The notes: a model not told the origin generated them from the letters alone. A stretch of 64,000 bases of DNA from Istiophorus platypterus (GCA_016859345.1 CM029129.1:19650695-19714694); one strand, 5' to 3'; shown: positions 1 to 13,989, counted from the first letter of the stretch. A program made the numbers and translations.

Positions 1-639
1 TTCTTGTGTGTTACCTGCTGGACGAGACGCTCGGTAAGATTTCACCTGGTTTTGAGAGGCAGCTTGAGCTTGATTAACGGTCTTGCAAAAGGATAAAAAA
101 AACTTGGCATTGATGTCTCCATTTCTCATGTAGCTTCTGAAAATCTTGCCAATGAATCACTTCTCTTACTTAGCAAATGCACCAACATCTTCTAGTCCTA
201 AACTGCTCTCTAGAGGGAATTAAAAAACAGCCAGATGTACTGACCTAACCTTATAATATTCTGTTGGTGCTCACTAGAGGGTGATTTTATTATCTTAAGA
301 AATAATGTCAGCAGAGAGTTCCACCCGAGAGGCCTGCTCATCGAGTAAGAGAAAGCTCTCCAGAGGCTCCCAGACAGGCCTTTTCTGGCAAGAAGGTAAA
401 ACCGCTGTAACATTAAAAAAACAAACAAAAAAACAAAAACATAAACATCGTAGAAGTTCACGATATCCTTGGGAGGTGAGCGATCCGACGATTTTATATC
501 ATGGTCGTACTTGGAGATGTCCACAGTCTGCTTTTCAAGCAAAATCTTCGAGATTGTGACATTTTACCGCTGTGCCAATTGTACTCAGTCGACCCCAGTA
601 ACGTCAATCCAGGGCTATGATTCGCGAAACAAACACAAA

Positions 640-890
640 TCATGTCAGGTAACCAACATGGGGTCTCTTTTCACGTGTGAAACAGCTGTACGTGAGCTCG
701 CGGCATGGCGGATGAGGGGCTGGCAGCTTCGAAAAGGACGCGGCGGCGGTGATTCGGCGGCCAGATATTTCTCACAGCGAACAGTCAGCGCTCCCGGAGG
801 TAATACTGCGAATCGGGGCGTTTCACCCAGCTTGCTACAGCATCGCTCGACCGTGTCCTATACAAACGACTGTCGTCGTTGGAGGACTCA
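640..890. promoter_or_regulatory. CpG-rich patch (candidate CpG island)
   Basis: By eye there are about 24 CpG dinucleotides in roughly 240 bases here, against a CpG-poor, AT-rich background. The densest part is the GACGCGGCGGCGG run near 737-750. No recognisable exon overlaps it. It could be a promoter or a non-coding first exon, either of the receptor or of a gene outside the window, or a young unmethylated insertion. The sequence alone does not decide between these. Confidence 0.35.
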
Positions 891-1395
891 AAAAACAAAC
901 CCAAAAACAACACAAAAAAAGCAGGAGAAGGTGAAAAGAGTTGACTGGATCGGTGACATTCTGTCTTGTAATGTATACAATGGTGATATTTAAGTCACTT
1001 ACCATTTTGTGAATAGTGTCTTTAATACAATATTTTGTTTTAAATGGTGCAATTAGATAAGTCCGTGGGCTGGTTTGGATATTCTCCACAGCGCATTTTG
1101 AAATCAGTAAGAAAGATCGGATTTCAGATCGTGGAGTGGATTGAGAGTTAAAAAGATCGTGATATGATTTTTATTTTATTTCTTTTTTTTTTTTTTTTAA
1201 TGATTTCCCACCCTTAAGTTGGCCCCATTCAAAATGCAGTTATCTGATCTTCCTGGAATAAAAACATCCAGATCAGAAACCCTGAAAGTTAACTGGGGCC
1301 CGGGAGTGTGCTGTCCCCTGGAAAAACACTTCCTTTAAACAACACCATGAAGTCAGCTGCTTCCAGGTACAAACACACGCATGCACACATACAAA

Positions 1396-1412
1396 ACACA
1401 CACACACACACA
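1396..1412. repeat. (CA)n microsatellite
   Basis: A short run of CA dinucleotides, flanked by imperfect CA-rich sequence from about 1374 to 1416. Confidence 0.8.
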
Positions 1413-2689
1413 AACACTAGTGATGGGCCCCTCTGCATGTTGCAGAGACAGGAATTGTAATTAGACCTGATAGAAAAACAAATTTGACTTTAGAAAAATA
1501 TGGACAAAAGCCAGAACATTATTTTTGTGCTGTGATGATTCTTGTGCACTCGCACCTGAGGTCAGGCTGCAAAAAAAATATACCGGTGCCCGAGCAGCAT
1601 CCCTAATGTGGCATGCATTAATGATACAACTTGAAAGACACTGACAATGGACTGGAAAAAATGACATAAACCATTCATGGTGCCTATTAAAAATTTGATG
1701 CTCGAAGAAGCTGGGGCAGGCGGAAAAGATATGTGGATATGATTAGCACATTAATTCATCATTGCCTGTACTTTCAAGCAGTTACTAGGCAGTTGCTTAT
1801 GGTGCCACAGCAACCGCAGATCCACACAGAGCTTGGAAAAAGGGGGAGGGGGAAAAAAGGGATCCACCCGACCACCTTTTACGAATAATACATTCGGTTT
1901 CGGTGCTGTTCTGCTGTGGTCTGCTTCAGGCAACAAAGGCACTTTGGTTAAAGTTGGGGAAAGATCTGGGTTTGGGTGAAATGTAGATAAACATGTGTAA
2001 AGTGACTGTGAATCCGGTCACAAGATGCATTTAGAGTCGAATAGAAACTCAACATGGGACATTATTCAACAGGTGATGGGAACTGTGACAGAAGCAAGAG
2101 ATATACAAATATGAATATAGAGATATAACCACGTTTATTTTCTTCTTTTTTTTTGTACAGTTGATTGTTCCTCAAATCTTTTGAATTTTGCAACTGGGAG
2201 ATGTTGATTAGCCTGTTTTTCTTGCAAAAAACGAAAGGGAGCATGAGCTTAACTGTCTTGTACACTGGTCCGTTCCTTTCAGAAGACAGAATGACTAATT
2301 AAGGGTAAGTGTCCTCTTCCATTTAGTTTTCATGTAGCTGGCTTTTTTTATGACCACACATAGAAATGGGCCTGACGCATGCTGTGTAGGAGGATGGAGA
2401 TGACATAGTGAAAAGTGGGAAAGTCAAACTCTCCATATGGGGTCCCTTAAGAAGACTTGGTGGTTCCCCTCCATAAAACATCTTATTTTACTTTTTTTGT
2501 TGTTGTTTAAGCAGCTGTTTCCAAGTTTACTGTTTTATTATCCGGTGACATCGGTGAATGGCAGGGCGAGAACAGCAGGCCACGTTCTGTCTGTTCCATT
2601 CTCACTGGAGAGTACTTCAAATTTTTATGTTGTCTGAGTCAGGCTTTTTCTATGAGTCAGAGTCCTTTGCTGACGAAATGCAGCACACA

Positions 2690-3560
2690 GAGGCTGGAAG
2701 AAGAAGGCTGTTGCTGATGGCGCTGCGGCCCACGACCTGGGCGGCGGTGGTATTTGTCTTGGGTGCCGAGGCGGGGCGACGGCAGCATCGTCCGCTTTAG
2801 CCGAGCCGACGAGGACCAAGTTGCTGGGAGGCCGAACGCCGGGCAGCGTTTTCGCCATGGCTGCCCCTCCTCTGCTGGGCATTTCAGCCGTGCGCGTTTT
2901 TTTCCATCGGACCAGGCGCCAACCCTCAACCAACTGAACCAGAAAACGCCGGCGTGAAATGTTTTTTGAAATGTCATATTTGTTGACACAGGCGAGCAGT
3001 CGGTTAAACAGTTTCGGAAGGACTTTTTTTAAAAAAATGACTGTTTGTGGAGTTTCCAGAGAACAGACGTGCAGATGGGAATATTTTTCACTTTCCTCAT
3101 TATCATTAAACACAATGGACCCATTGTATCACCAGCTGCTCAGTTCATCTGCCCGTCGGGCCCCAAAGACCGGCTTTTAGTCTCCGGCCTCTCCGATAGC
3201 ATCTCGGTGCAGTCCTCTATCACTGACTGGGGAGGTGTCACGGGGAGTTGGAGATAAAGCCGAGCTTGTCAGCGCACCGACTCCTGCCTTGGATGAACTT
3301 AAACTTTTTCCCGACGCCACGTCCTTGAAACGTCTGGCGTTTTCTCCTCGGTGATTGCTCCGATCAATACCACGCTTGAACTCCGCTATAGCCTCCCACA
3401 CGCTCAATTTTCACGGATGCGTCCTCATTATCCGTGGATCCTGAGGAGCCCCCTTTCCTCTCTCCCTCTCTTTAATAGCGTTTCACATTCAGTCCAAAAT
3501 TGTGCACTTGCGAGCGGTTGCCGTCGCAGATCGGTATCTCGGTCACTGCGCCCAGATTGT
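2690..3560. promoter_or_regulatory. CpG-rich domain (candidate CpG island / promoter)
   Basis: Two dense blocks are visible. About 2700-2960 has roughly 27 CpG in 255 bases, and about 3150-3560 has roughly 31 CpG in 410 bases. They are separated by an AT-richer stretch. The open frames that overlap (for example 2625-3113 on the - strand) look compositional and match no family I know. The block resembles a vertebrate CpG-island promoter, but I see no TATA box, no convincing first exon and no donor site, so direction and target gene are unknown. Confidence 0.4.
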
Positions 3561-4209
3561 TTAAAAAAATAAATAGGGAAAAGAAAAAGGAAAAGAAAAA
3601 CATATATTCACCATGTAGACGGATTTGTTTTGTTTCCCCCGGTTTTAAGATATCTGCTTCTGCGGTTTCTCCCATAATCCCAAAACAATGGAAGTGAGAG
3701 GATTTTTATTTATTTATTTATTTATTTTCTGAAGTCACAGTACTGAAGAAAAAAAAATTCAGTGTCTGTTTCTTCAAAGGTTTTCTGAATAAACCACGTA
3801 ACAAGCTGTCAACCGTTTTCACAAAGGCTATTTCTTTAATAAATGTACTTCCAGTGAAAACAGTTCACAGTGAGTTGAGGTGTAAGTAAGAAATATGTTT
3901 GTTTTTTGTTCTATTATTTGGTAAACTTACAATGGCCACTATTTGCACAAGTGGCCCGATATGTGTAATGATTTTCTTGTGTTTCAAAGCACGACCAGGA
4001 ACGTAAAGAGCTATAGAAAGACACATTGTTTGGTTTTTTCATTATTAAATTATTCAAGGCGGTACAATATAAGCAACAACATTTTTCAAACACTGAGCTT
4101 CTTTGAGATTTCCAGAAAGAAAATCTCCACAATACACGTTTATTGTTTATTTTATTGCACTTTGTCTGTATGCGTCTACAGGTTTCAAGCACAATACAAA
4201 TCTCTACAG

Positions 4210-4680
4210 ACAGTTTTCTCCAAATGAGGTTAGTTTATTGTTTTTGGGTTTTTTTTTCTCATACTTTGAGCCGGAAATCTCCACTTCAGTAGCACTTCCA
4301 TACACCAGACATTCCAGTTTTATTCCTGTCTGTATTCTGAAGGTTTTCACAGAGGGGTTTATTCATATATCATTCATAGCCTGATTTATAGCACATTTTG
4401 TTCCTAAAAACATGGTGAAAATGGATTTTTTTTATTTATTTATTTTTTTTCCCGTAGCTGCTAACAGTATTTTCTGATTTATGTAGTCGTATAAAAGTTC
4501 CCTCTGTAAAAACTTTTGACTCTAAAATTTCAACAAAATGAAACAAGAACTTTGAATCAGGCTTTGTCCGATGATTAGAGTTTTAGGTTCTGAAAAATTT
4601 AGCCAACTGTATATTTAATTAGCCAATGGCTCATTTGCATATTTAAACCAAAAAATTCAGAAAAATTGTCATACAGAAAA
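4210..4680 (-). repeat. Dispersed AT-rich repeat, copy A (inverted relative to 30710-31140)
   Basis: The reverse complement of this segment aligns by eye along its length with 30710-31140. Shared blocks include GAAGTGGAGATTTC, CAGAATACAGAC, TTCTTGTTTCATTTTGTTGA and a TTTGCATAT/TAAATGAG block. Order and spacing are kept, with scattered substitutions and small indels, so the copies are old. I do not recognise the family, and no open reading frame is conserved between the copies. It may be a non-autonomous element or a long-UTR-like retroelement fragment. Confidence 0.65.
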
Positions 4681-7310
4681 CAAAAGAAAAAAAAAAAATG
4701 GACTTTAGGGTCTTGCCCCACATTCACCGCATGCAACCTCCACTAATGAGCCTCCCGGGGAGCTATTCCGTCTGATTTTTGATTTCTAAAATGCTTTGGT
4801 TCTAAGTTTTAGCAATGATTTATTCTGGCTTTTTTTGTTGTTGTTTTTTATTTGCTTACGTGCTCTTATTGCAGATGTTTCCCTTGTAAGCTTGGGCTGT
4901 CTTACCAAGCAAATTTATATTGTCTTTGACAAAGCAAAGGAAATCCTTTGTCTGTGCCCAATTTTTGAGAAGTTTTCAGCCATTTGCCTGTGAGTCCTGT
5001 GCTGTGTTGTCTATGAAAGTGACAAACCGGGCGACAGTTATCTGGTCAGACTCCATCCAAGAAGACCTCAATGAATGCAGCTTTTTATCGATAGGAGAGA
5101 GAGGGTCTGACGCAGCACGTATTCTCGAAATTCCGTCCCTCCGCCTGAATGCAGGACAGCCAAATGCACTTTACTTCGAAGGACGAACATTGTCCCTCCT
5201 CATTGTGCTGTGAAACCAAGTAGCTTTCAGGGTGAGGGAGCAGATTGCCGAGGCTGCTGTACCAAAAAGAGATCGCCTGATTCGATAAAGGCAATACTGC
5301 AACAGTGCAGTCCTCAAAAAATGGAAGATTTTACTTTCAAACCTTTACTCTGATGAATCTACAACTCTGCATATGGCAATGGGGTCACGTTTTCCACGTC
5401 ATCGCATGGTATAGAGCTATCTGTCTGCTCGATGCTGCACCCAGGGTGATGTTCACACCGTGTGCTACCCTCCCTTTTATCTTTTCTGACGCTGTCTGCG
5501 TTGTGCCTGAGTTGTACACTATTTTCTCGGATCCGTTTGTTAATCTTTTTGTCAGCCTCAGGGTAAAGATGTTTAGTTTTGCAAGCAAATTCATTGTGCA
5601 CTCCAGTCTATTGGAGTTGTCCAACTATTATTCTCTTGTTTACGTCTTTATGTGGTTTGGATGTAAATTATATCTTTCCATTATAACTTTAATAGTATAG
5701 CCCAAAGCCAGAGTAATATATACCCGTGTTGGAAAAAGCAGGTAACATATGTATCATACTATAAACATTTTTTTTCCAATGAGGCATAACAATTGAGCTC
5801 AAGATTTGTCATTTAAAGAAATAAGTTTCTTTCCATTCCCATTTGTCATCGAGTTGCCGAGTGGTAAGAATCTAGTTTGCTCTGGCTTGCGTGGAAAAAA
5901 ATATCCCAGAGGCTCGTGGCCTAAAACAAATGACTGCCCCCAAAAAGTCTCCCTTTCGGTCCTCTCTGTCACACACCCATTATTCTAAATAATGTCCTGT
6001 ATGTACAGGCGCACCATGGCTAGTTTTCACGGAGGCCTGGTTCGTGCACGGATGTGTGCACATGCGCACAGAGGTGTGCACACACGCCAGCTCAGCGTGT
6101 TTAGCATGAAGTGGTACTTGGATGAATGTGGGATGAGTGGGATGAACATTAACACGGGCAGCGTGCACCGATGCTTGGGCGAAACAGAAGATGAACGGCT
6201 CAGGTAAGTTAGTCTTGAGTGTGGCCGTTCTCTCCGAGCACGGCGGCGTAAAAGGACAGAAAAGTGACCCCTTTGTCCCATCAACTGAACACAACTATTG
6301 ATTGTAGTTTAATATGCAAACATGTCTGTGTGCAGCGGAGAGGACAGATCCATTATTTGCATGATAAAATACGTCCGAAATTGTGCACAAAGGGTGAAAT
6401 GCTTTGTAATTAAAATACGAGATTCGATATGGTTTAAAACAAGTGTCACTTTACTTAATTGGCGCACCTGTAGTTATACAAATTTAAAATTATTGGACTT
6501 TATAGATCAACTTTATCAATAACGTTATCGTTGTTGCTGTTGCTGCTGCTGTTCACATAAATGCAAGAAATGCCCTGTTTTGTCCTTTTTTTCTTTTTTT
6601 TAGTGCTTCAGTTGAGGAGACACCCTGCACTTTTTCCCTTCTACACCTTCTTTCTATTTCTGTGCTTGACTGAACATGATTTAAGTCGTTCCCTATCACT
6701 ATGGGGGAGCTTTACTCAGCAGGTTACGGTTGGTTTGCATTTTCAACCGGAACCGCGGTCATATTGCGTGGCAGCTCCTTAATTGGTTTTCGGGTTAATT
6801 AGTTTAGGGCACGCCATGAGGGTTGTGTTTGTTTGTGGGGGGTCTTTTTCCGGTCAGTGGGTTGCGTTACCTTTAAAACCCTCGCAAGTAAAGTGATATG
6901 ACAGTAAACGAAATGGCTGGCTCTCTCCAGAAACACGAAATTGCATAAAAATGTTAATATACAAAGAAAAAAAACCCTTCAATAAAGGAGAGAGCAGCGA
7001 CTTCCCAAGAGCAATGACAGCAATTTAAGCAAAAATACTTTTATTATTCTTGTAATGAGCATTAAGATTTGAGGATTTGTTTTTAAATTTTTTTTTGGTG
7101 TTTACTGCATGTAACTCATTGAGAATTATTTATGCTCCCACTGTTTGATTTCATCATGTTGCATTAGATGGCTCCGAGCTGGTTGCTTTAACACCGTAAC
7201 ACGACAATCCCCGTCTGCGGTTAATGTAATTTATGAATGAAGCTTCGTATTGGGGCGTCACACGTTGTTTACACTGTAAACAATCTGTGACAGGGCCTCT
7301 ATGGAGGCAG

Positions 7311-7350
7311 AGGGAGAGAGAGAGAGAGAGATGGAGAGAGAGGGAGAGAC
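7311..7350. repeat. (GA)n microsatellite
   Basis: An imperfect purine run of GA dinucleotides, with one ATGG and two GGGA interruptions. Confidence 0.85.
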
Positions 7351-9640
7351 CTGAGGGACGGAGCCAAAGGAAGAGCCGGTTTTTCGAGGTGGAATCCGAC
7401 CTACAGCTGAATCATATTTGCTGAAATACCCGGCAACCAGTTCCTACACACTTTTCCCTCCAATGGGTGTTTTGTTTTGGTTTTTTTTGGGCTCCGTTGC
7501 TCCTGTTGGAAAGTAACTTAACACCAGTTTAAAAATACTTGCCGACCTCGCCTGGTTGAAGTGTTGCTGTTATGTAGCAGGGACGGAGGTGATGGAGTAC
7601 ACAGGATGCGGAGGGTGATCAGAGGCGTAGCAGACTTGAAAAACTTTTTTTTTTTTCCAGCTCGGTGTTAAGGTACCCTTCAAAGTTGGACGTTAGTACG
7701 TGAACCGATCTTGTCCGGGAAAAATAACAGCGTCGTCCCGCCTGCTTTTTTTTTCCTGCGTGTGTGACAACGACCAGCCGGACAGACTTAAGCACCCTCC
7801 ATCCGTTGAAATGAGGCAGCAGGTGTGCGGAAAGAGCGCTCCAGCCAAAAAAACCAAATAAATAAATAAATGCATGGTCGTCCAACAAAAAAGTTGAACC
7901 AAGCTCAACTTTTGCTGGACCGCAAAATGACACTGTCGGCTGTGGAAAGGCCTCGCCAGGTATTCCCACTGTTTACCTGGCGATCTTTGCGACAAAAAGA
8001 TATAACGATTGACGCATTAATAACTTTCCAGAGTAGTATTGCCTGTAATGCCTATTATGAAGGCATAACAGGTATTATGCTGCTGCACAGACGTGCCATA
8101 AAGACATCTGTAAGACTTTAAACTCATGAGTCTGTGACTCCGACTGCAATTCATGGACCATTATATATACCCCCCCCTCCATCAAAGCACAAAGCAGCCC
8201 CTTGCACCGTTACACTGTCACAGTGCTGCAAAGATCTCTTAGGCGGGACTTTGTGTGGTTGGATGTAAAAAGCGTCAGACTCTGACACCACCGACTGTGC
8301 TCCGCATCCCGTCCCCCGCTGACAGTTAACGTTTGGTTTCCTTTAACCGTAGCCATTATCGCCTCGTAACCCCGATAAGGCCGCTTTTTTATTTATTTAT
8401 TTATTTGTTTGTTTTTGCGTGCACGTTACGTGAACCGTGGCGGATCAGAGAAACGCTGTGTCGGCCCAGATATAGGATAACCCTGACTTTGGAATAACTT
8501 CCTGAGGGGAGAGGGCTGACCAGATACTTTGTGAAGGTCAGAAACACAAATAATAACGAGGCGGTTAGATTGAAACAAGGCGGACAGGAATAACAAGTAC
8601 AACTAATCCCTGAACATTTAATTGAATTAACTGTTATACGGTACTTAAAATGCAGTACGTATTTTAGCCCACTGGTCTTTGTAATTCAGTTTTACCATCT
8701 CAAAGCGAATCTGAAGCATTAAATGCTTTTTCTTTTTTTCTTTTTATATAATTCACCCGCTCCCTGTTCAAACATGTGTGCCCTTGTAGCTGGCTTTGAT
8801 TCGAGCGCCAGTTTCCAGGTGAAATACGACTGTCGATTCAAAAGGACTCGTCACTTCCCTGACTGGATGAATTAATGCGTCTATCTAATTAAAACGTAAC
8901 CTTGGGGATGTTTATGCCAAATTAGGTCGACCGGGATCAAGTAGGAACTAGAAAAGCACTTATGGGAATTTTAGTGAATTAAATCAGAAATTTAAGTTTA
9001 TATTGAATTTTTATTTATTTATTTTTTTTTTTACTTTCATATTTGGTTACGGGGCAAAATACTGGGATTCTTCAAACTGATTAACGTTACAAACAAGGCG
9101 CCGATCGATGCGATAGCGATGCCGCTGCCAGCTCATGTCCACACAGGCGCTGTGTGTTGGGATGTCACGTTACCTGTGGCTGTCATCTAAGCTGTGCAAA
9201 CTTCCAACTTTGGCCTGTTGTGTGGTTTTTACTTGTTGATTTTTCCTTTCTGTAGAAAAAAATAAAGACCCTTAAAAAACGGATTCAGATGGACTGCAGG
9301 CTACATTTGTCCTCACTTCTGCAGAGAACATAACATTAGGTGAGCGCTGAAGTTTAGCTCACTGTACAATATCTGCCTGAGGTGGTAACTGCTATTCAGC
9401 CACAGCATGCATATTGTTAACTCTGTATAGAAGCAGACTCCAACTTTGCTGGTGCTTCTCTTCTTGTGCGAACTCTTTTTTTTTTTTTTTTCTTTAATAT
9501 GGATTGTCAAGAAAGTCATGAAGTTCACTTTAAAGGTCATTTTCTTTGGAAAGCATTTGCTAGACTCGCTTTCGATCCATTCCTGAACTCGCACCGTAGG
9601 TGGCCTTACCGTCCACATTGCCGTTCGTGTGTGTTTTTTC

Positions 9641-9662
9641 GTGTGTGTGTGTGTGTGTGTGT
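9641..9662. repeat. (GT)n microsatellite
   Basis: Eleven uninterrupted GT units, preceded by an imperfect GT-rich stretch. Confidence 0.85.
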
Positions 9663-11591
9663 CCTGTCTCTCTCCCCTTCTCAGGGAAATACATCCGGCC
9701 TCTGAAAACGAGACGGAGGAGAAAAAATAAAAAAAAGGCAGCTGCTGCGAGAGCTGGGATCATTAGGGAGCTTGGATGGAGGGTTATTGGGTCGTATCGT
9801 TCAAAACTAATACTCGTTGGTGGAGGAATGTGGAGAGCAGTTGAGTGAATAGAGGGGAAGAAAAAAAAAACCAAAACAAAAGAGCAGACAGCCTGTGGGA
9901 GGCGGTGGGAGGGTTTACCTTTCTTCCCCCTCGTGGGGGTCACCTGGGCCAAAGCTGAGACTGATATGTATGACCAGGCAGTCAGCAGGGCAGCGGAGTG
10001 AGGAGGCTGCTGGCAGGAAGTAGCTCCAGCACAGGCAGACATGTCTCTGTGTGCTCTGAGGAAAGGGCTCTGATGTATAGCGGTGATGACAAGATTTTTT
10101 TTATTTATTTATATATATATGTATTTTTTTTTTTATTGCCTCGCCCACAAAACTATGAGGAAATGTCTTACTCTTTTATATTGTGCTCTGTCATCTGCTT
10201 ATTCTCCCTCTTCTTCTGCTGCTGCTGCTAAAAATCCCATCCTCTGCTGACCTTTAATCCCCTCCCTCCACTTTTTTTTTTTTTCCCCTCCACATTTTTC
10301 CTAATTTTCCATTTCCTGTTGACAGCTTTGTTCGGTCCCCTCTGCAGAGCTGAGTCAGATATTGCCTCCTTTTTGTCTTTTGTGTCATGTTCCTCCATTT
10401 AACACACTGAGGAGATGACCAGAGGTGACAGCTTCATTATAAAACAACAGGGCTGTTTAATTGTCTGGGCCCATTTCTTGTTGAAATTGTGTTATTTACC
10501 CATGTGGAACGAGATTTGCCGCTGACTTTTTGAAATAGCCTTTTCTACATGAAAGTGCGGCTTTTATCATCCCTGACCACTTTTTCCCTCCACATCCACT
10601 CCCTTCTGCTGGAGTCAGTCCCCATTGCTGTCATTATTCTCTTACCATCTCTTACCATCTTTTTTTTTTTTTTTTTTCTTTTTTGGCCCCTGTTCCTTCA
10701 CTGAAAACAAATTTAAATGCAAACAAGGTAAATCTGCCTGGCATGGCCTCCCAAAGGAGAGGCATTTTTTTTTTTCTCCAAAAAAAAAAGAAAAGTAAAT
10801 GAGAGGAAAATCTTTGCAATCTCTTCCCCCCCGTGGCATTGCTTCCAGACACGGAGGGGAAATGCACAAAACTGTTTTGTTGGTTCTGATATTGTGTATT
10901 ACAGAAATCATCTGTGCATTACTTCGTCAAAGAAGATTAAGTTTCAGTCTGCATTTCCATGTGCAATTATGTACATGTGAATAACCTTGTGAAGAGCTCT
11001 CCAAACTTCACTTCCTTCTTAGAAACATCCAATCTACTAATTAGGGCATAAAAGGAAATACAAACAAACAAAGAAAGGGAAAAACAAGCAGCAGCGGGAA
11101 AAAAAGGGGATACTGTTTACTATGCATGTTTGTTCGTTTCCTCATTGATTGGTGCAGCCAGGAAAGGTTGCTACTGCAAATTCAACTCATCACTGCGTAT
11201 ATTCTTTCATCTGGAAATTACAAAAACAAAATTAAAAAAATCAAGGTCTCTGAGCAGTGGGTTGTCCAAATTAAACCCAATTCCCTTCTGGGTAAATAAA
11301 GTTGGAAACAGTGTAAATCCAACTCCAGCCAATGTCGCTCTAAAGCCTGAAACGAGATCACCGCGTTTAAGCTCAGGCCTCTCATCTATGAATAATCATG
11401 AATTGTGATCATCATCGTAATCCATGGCTTAGGCGAGCAGATGGTTCGAAATTTCGCACAGGTGTGTTGGCATGTGGATCCGTGTGCTAGCCCACATGTG
11501 ACGCACTTGCGTGTCGCTTTTTTTTTTTTTTTTTTTCAACCGCGCTGTACTCCCTGTCAAGCTGATGGCGGAGAGGGATGAAGCAGCCGGC

Positions 11592-11592
11592 C

Positions 11593-11629
<37 letters not shown>

Positions 11630-11640
11630 TCACACACACG
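11592..11640. repeat. Compound (TC)n(CA)n microsatellite
   Basis: A TC run passes directly into a CA run, with one CT interruption before the last CA units. Confidence 0.85.
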
Positions 11641-13989
11641 GACCCAGATTCCCTGGGTCTGTGCCAAACTGGGTGCACGTGCAACGATCTGGTCCTCATG
11701 CGTTTGCAGCGTTGCACAGTCAGAGACGTATCAAACAGCTACAGTATCATTCATTCACAGCGAGGGTTTCCCCTTTGCTTTTCTTCCTCTGGATAGTTAA
11801 GCTTTTTTTTCAGCAATGCTGATACATGTTAATTAGATGTGTGTTTGAGTTTGACAGAAAAACAAAAAAATCAACAGTTCACTTCTTGTTTGCTTCTTCT
11901 GTCTATTTAACAATCAGTTACACAATTATACCCCATCATATTCATTCAACAAATTTAACACTGTGTACAAAAACTGCCTTCCCAAAATAAACTGCTCTCA
12001 CATTCATGAATAAACATGCCGTTAACTGCACTTCAAATTTATTTCTCCAGTAAACAATGCTTCAACATAAATAGTTAAACAAACACTAAATTTGGCAAAA
12101 AACTGCCTGGAATCTGGTTCAGTGCTCACTCATGCCTGAGCAAGAGCCTCGCAACGGCTCCACAGCTAAACAGAGGTTTATATAATGCCTGTTATTTCTC
12201 ATGTGATGTGATGCCATGGCAGCGCAGTGCAGTGTGACAGTCGGTCGTCTAATAGGTCAGACGTTTCACGCTTAAGACATTGTGGAGTTTGCCTCCTTAA
12301 AAAAAGAGAACGTGGCTTTGACGAATAATTTAAAACTCCATTAAATTCAGCCGAAACTGTCACAGTTTCCAAATACGCCGCAGTGTGCTGAAGGTGACCG
12401 AGTTCAACGTTGGAGCTGAAAATGAAAATTCCCATAATTACCTCAAGACCTTTGTTCGCAGACATTTTTGATTCCACAAAGAACTTTCTTGAGGAAAAGT
12501 ATTTCAAGATTTTGAGTTATGATGAGAGGTGGACACCTTGAATGATTTAGAGGTCTGTTATAGAGAAAATGTCACCAACTTTTGTAGAAAACACTTACCA
12601 AGACGTGTTTTTCTTTTTCTCTTTGCGTAATGGGTAATTCTTTCCTTTCGATTCATACATATAGACTAAAACTTTTACTCTCTTATTTAAACTTAATGCC
12701 TCATCAAATCACAGTCAGAATGATCTCATCCTCCTTGGAGGCTGCTGCTCATCGCACAGATTCATTCAAAACAGGTCTCGGTTACCAAACTGCAGATGCC
12801 GGAGCAAGAAACCCACATAAAAATTGTAATAGTTAATGATCCATAACTTGAGCAGCAATTCTTAAAAAGCTATATTATTGATGTAGTTTCTCAAATTAAC
12901 TTTGTCTCTTGCACATGGAGACATATTGTGTCTGTGTGGGGGGGCATGAAAGCAAGTAAAAAAAAATAATAATAAAAAAATTTGCGCTGCCGGACCAAGA
13001 ACATGAAATAGATAAAACAAGCGCAAGGAATAATATGTTTTACAAAATCATTAGCATGAAAATAAAGAAAAGATAAAGATCATTTACGTAGTTCCTCTGC
13101 AAGGAATAAGCAGCAAGCGTTTTGAAAGAACCAGTTTTTTTTGCATGTGGACGGTGACGTTTGTGTCTCAAACCTCGTCACTGCAGCCTCCAGGTGAGAT
13201 CACAGCACAAGCAATCTGATGTTTAATTTCTTTTTTTATTCTCCGCAAGTTTCTCCGTGGGTTTGTTTTCTTCGTCGCCCAATTTCCGTGTTGAAGTGGG
13301 ACACGCGTGTCCATGTACATGAAAAAAGATAATTTCTCCTTTATCACCTTTGAGGAGACCAGTAAATAAAGGACCCTTATTAAGGTTTTCTTGTTTGTTT
13401 GCTTTTTTTTTAAGATATAGAATATCATCAACCCCCCTTTTCATTGCACAGTACGCTTTTTTCTCCTTGCAGCGCACATCCAATTTATATTCAAATACAC
13501 TGGGAAAAATGAATAGTGTTAGATTATTTAAATCTCATCAGAGTATAAGTGAAGATGCCATGGTGCATTTGTCATAACCCCGTGCATAACTATTTCTCCA
13601 CATTGAGACATTTTTCTTAACGACTTAAGTATTCGTAGGTTGTGACTGATGTATGTATACTGAATGCTGATTTTTTTTAATCTTTCAGTCATCCGTTGTA
13701 AGATAGAAAGACAGGAACAGACATAAACAGGTATAAAGGGTGGTTGAGTTGAGTGATTCCCTGGTGTGTATCATTTTATATCAGTGTGTATTTCTGTCAT
13801 GTGTTCATTAACTATAACTTCTCAATCACTTGTTTTTGGGAAAAGGGCTGTCAGACCTTTGCCCATCATATTTGCAGTACATTTATTCAGTGTTTGTGTA
13901 TTTGAAGCAGGCATTTTTTTTAGATTATTTTTTAATTTTCAATTTATTTATTAATTTTTTTTTTGGCGTATTTTTGGGATACTTTTTAG

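Noticed and set aside
1..40. Possible exon end at the left edge (GACGCTCG|GTAAGATT)
   Set aside because: The donor-like site is reasonable, but only about 33 bases of frame are visible and they do not match the receptor TM1 exon, so it cannot be supported.
469..993. 174-codon + strand open frame
   Set aside because: Lies in a CpG-rich patch, ends in low-complexity K/T/Q sequence, lacks recognisable domains and does not resemble the missing receptor N-terminus.
2625..3113. 162-codon - strand open frame
   Set aside because: GC- and proline-rich composition driven by the CpG-rich block, with no family similarity or clear splice sites.
3706..3727. (TTTA)n runs here and near 8390-8413 and 15878-15902
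   Set aside because: Short simple sequence, noted but not informative.
5305..5700. 131-codon + strand frame rich in hydrophobic residues
   Set aside because: AT-rich composition, no family pattern, and no resemblance to TM1 of a melatonin receptor.
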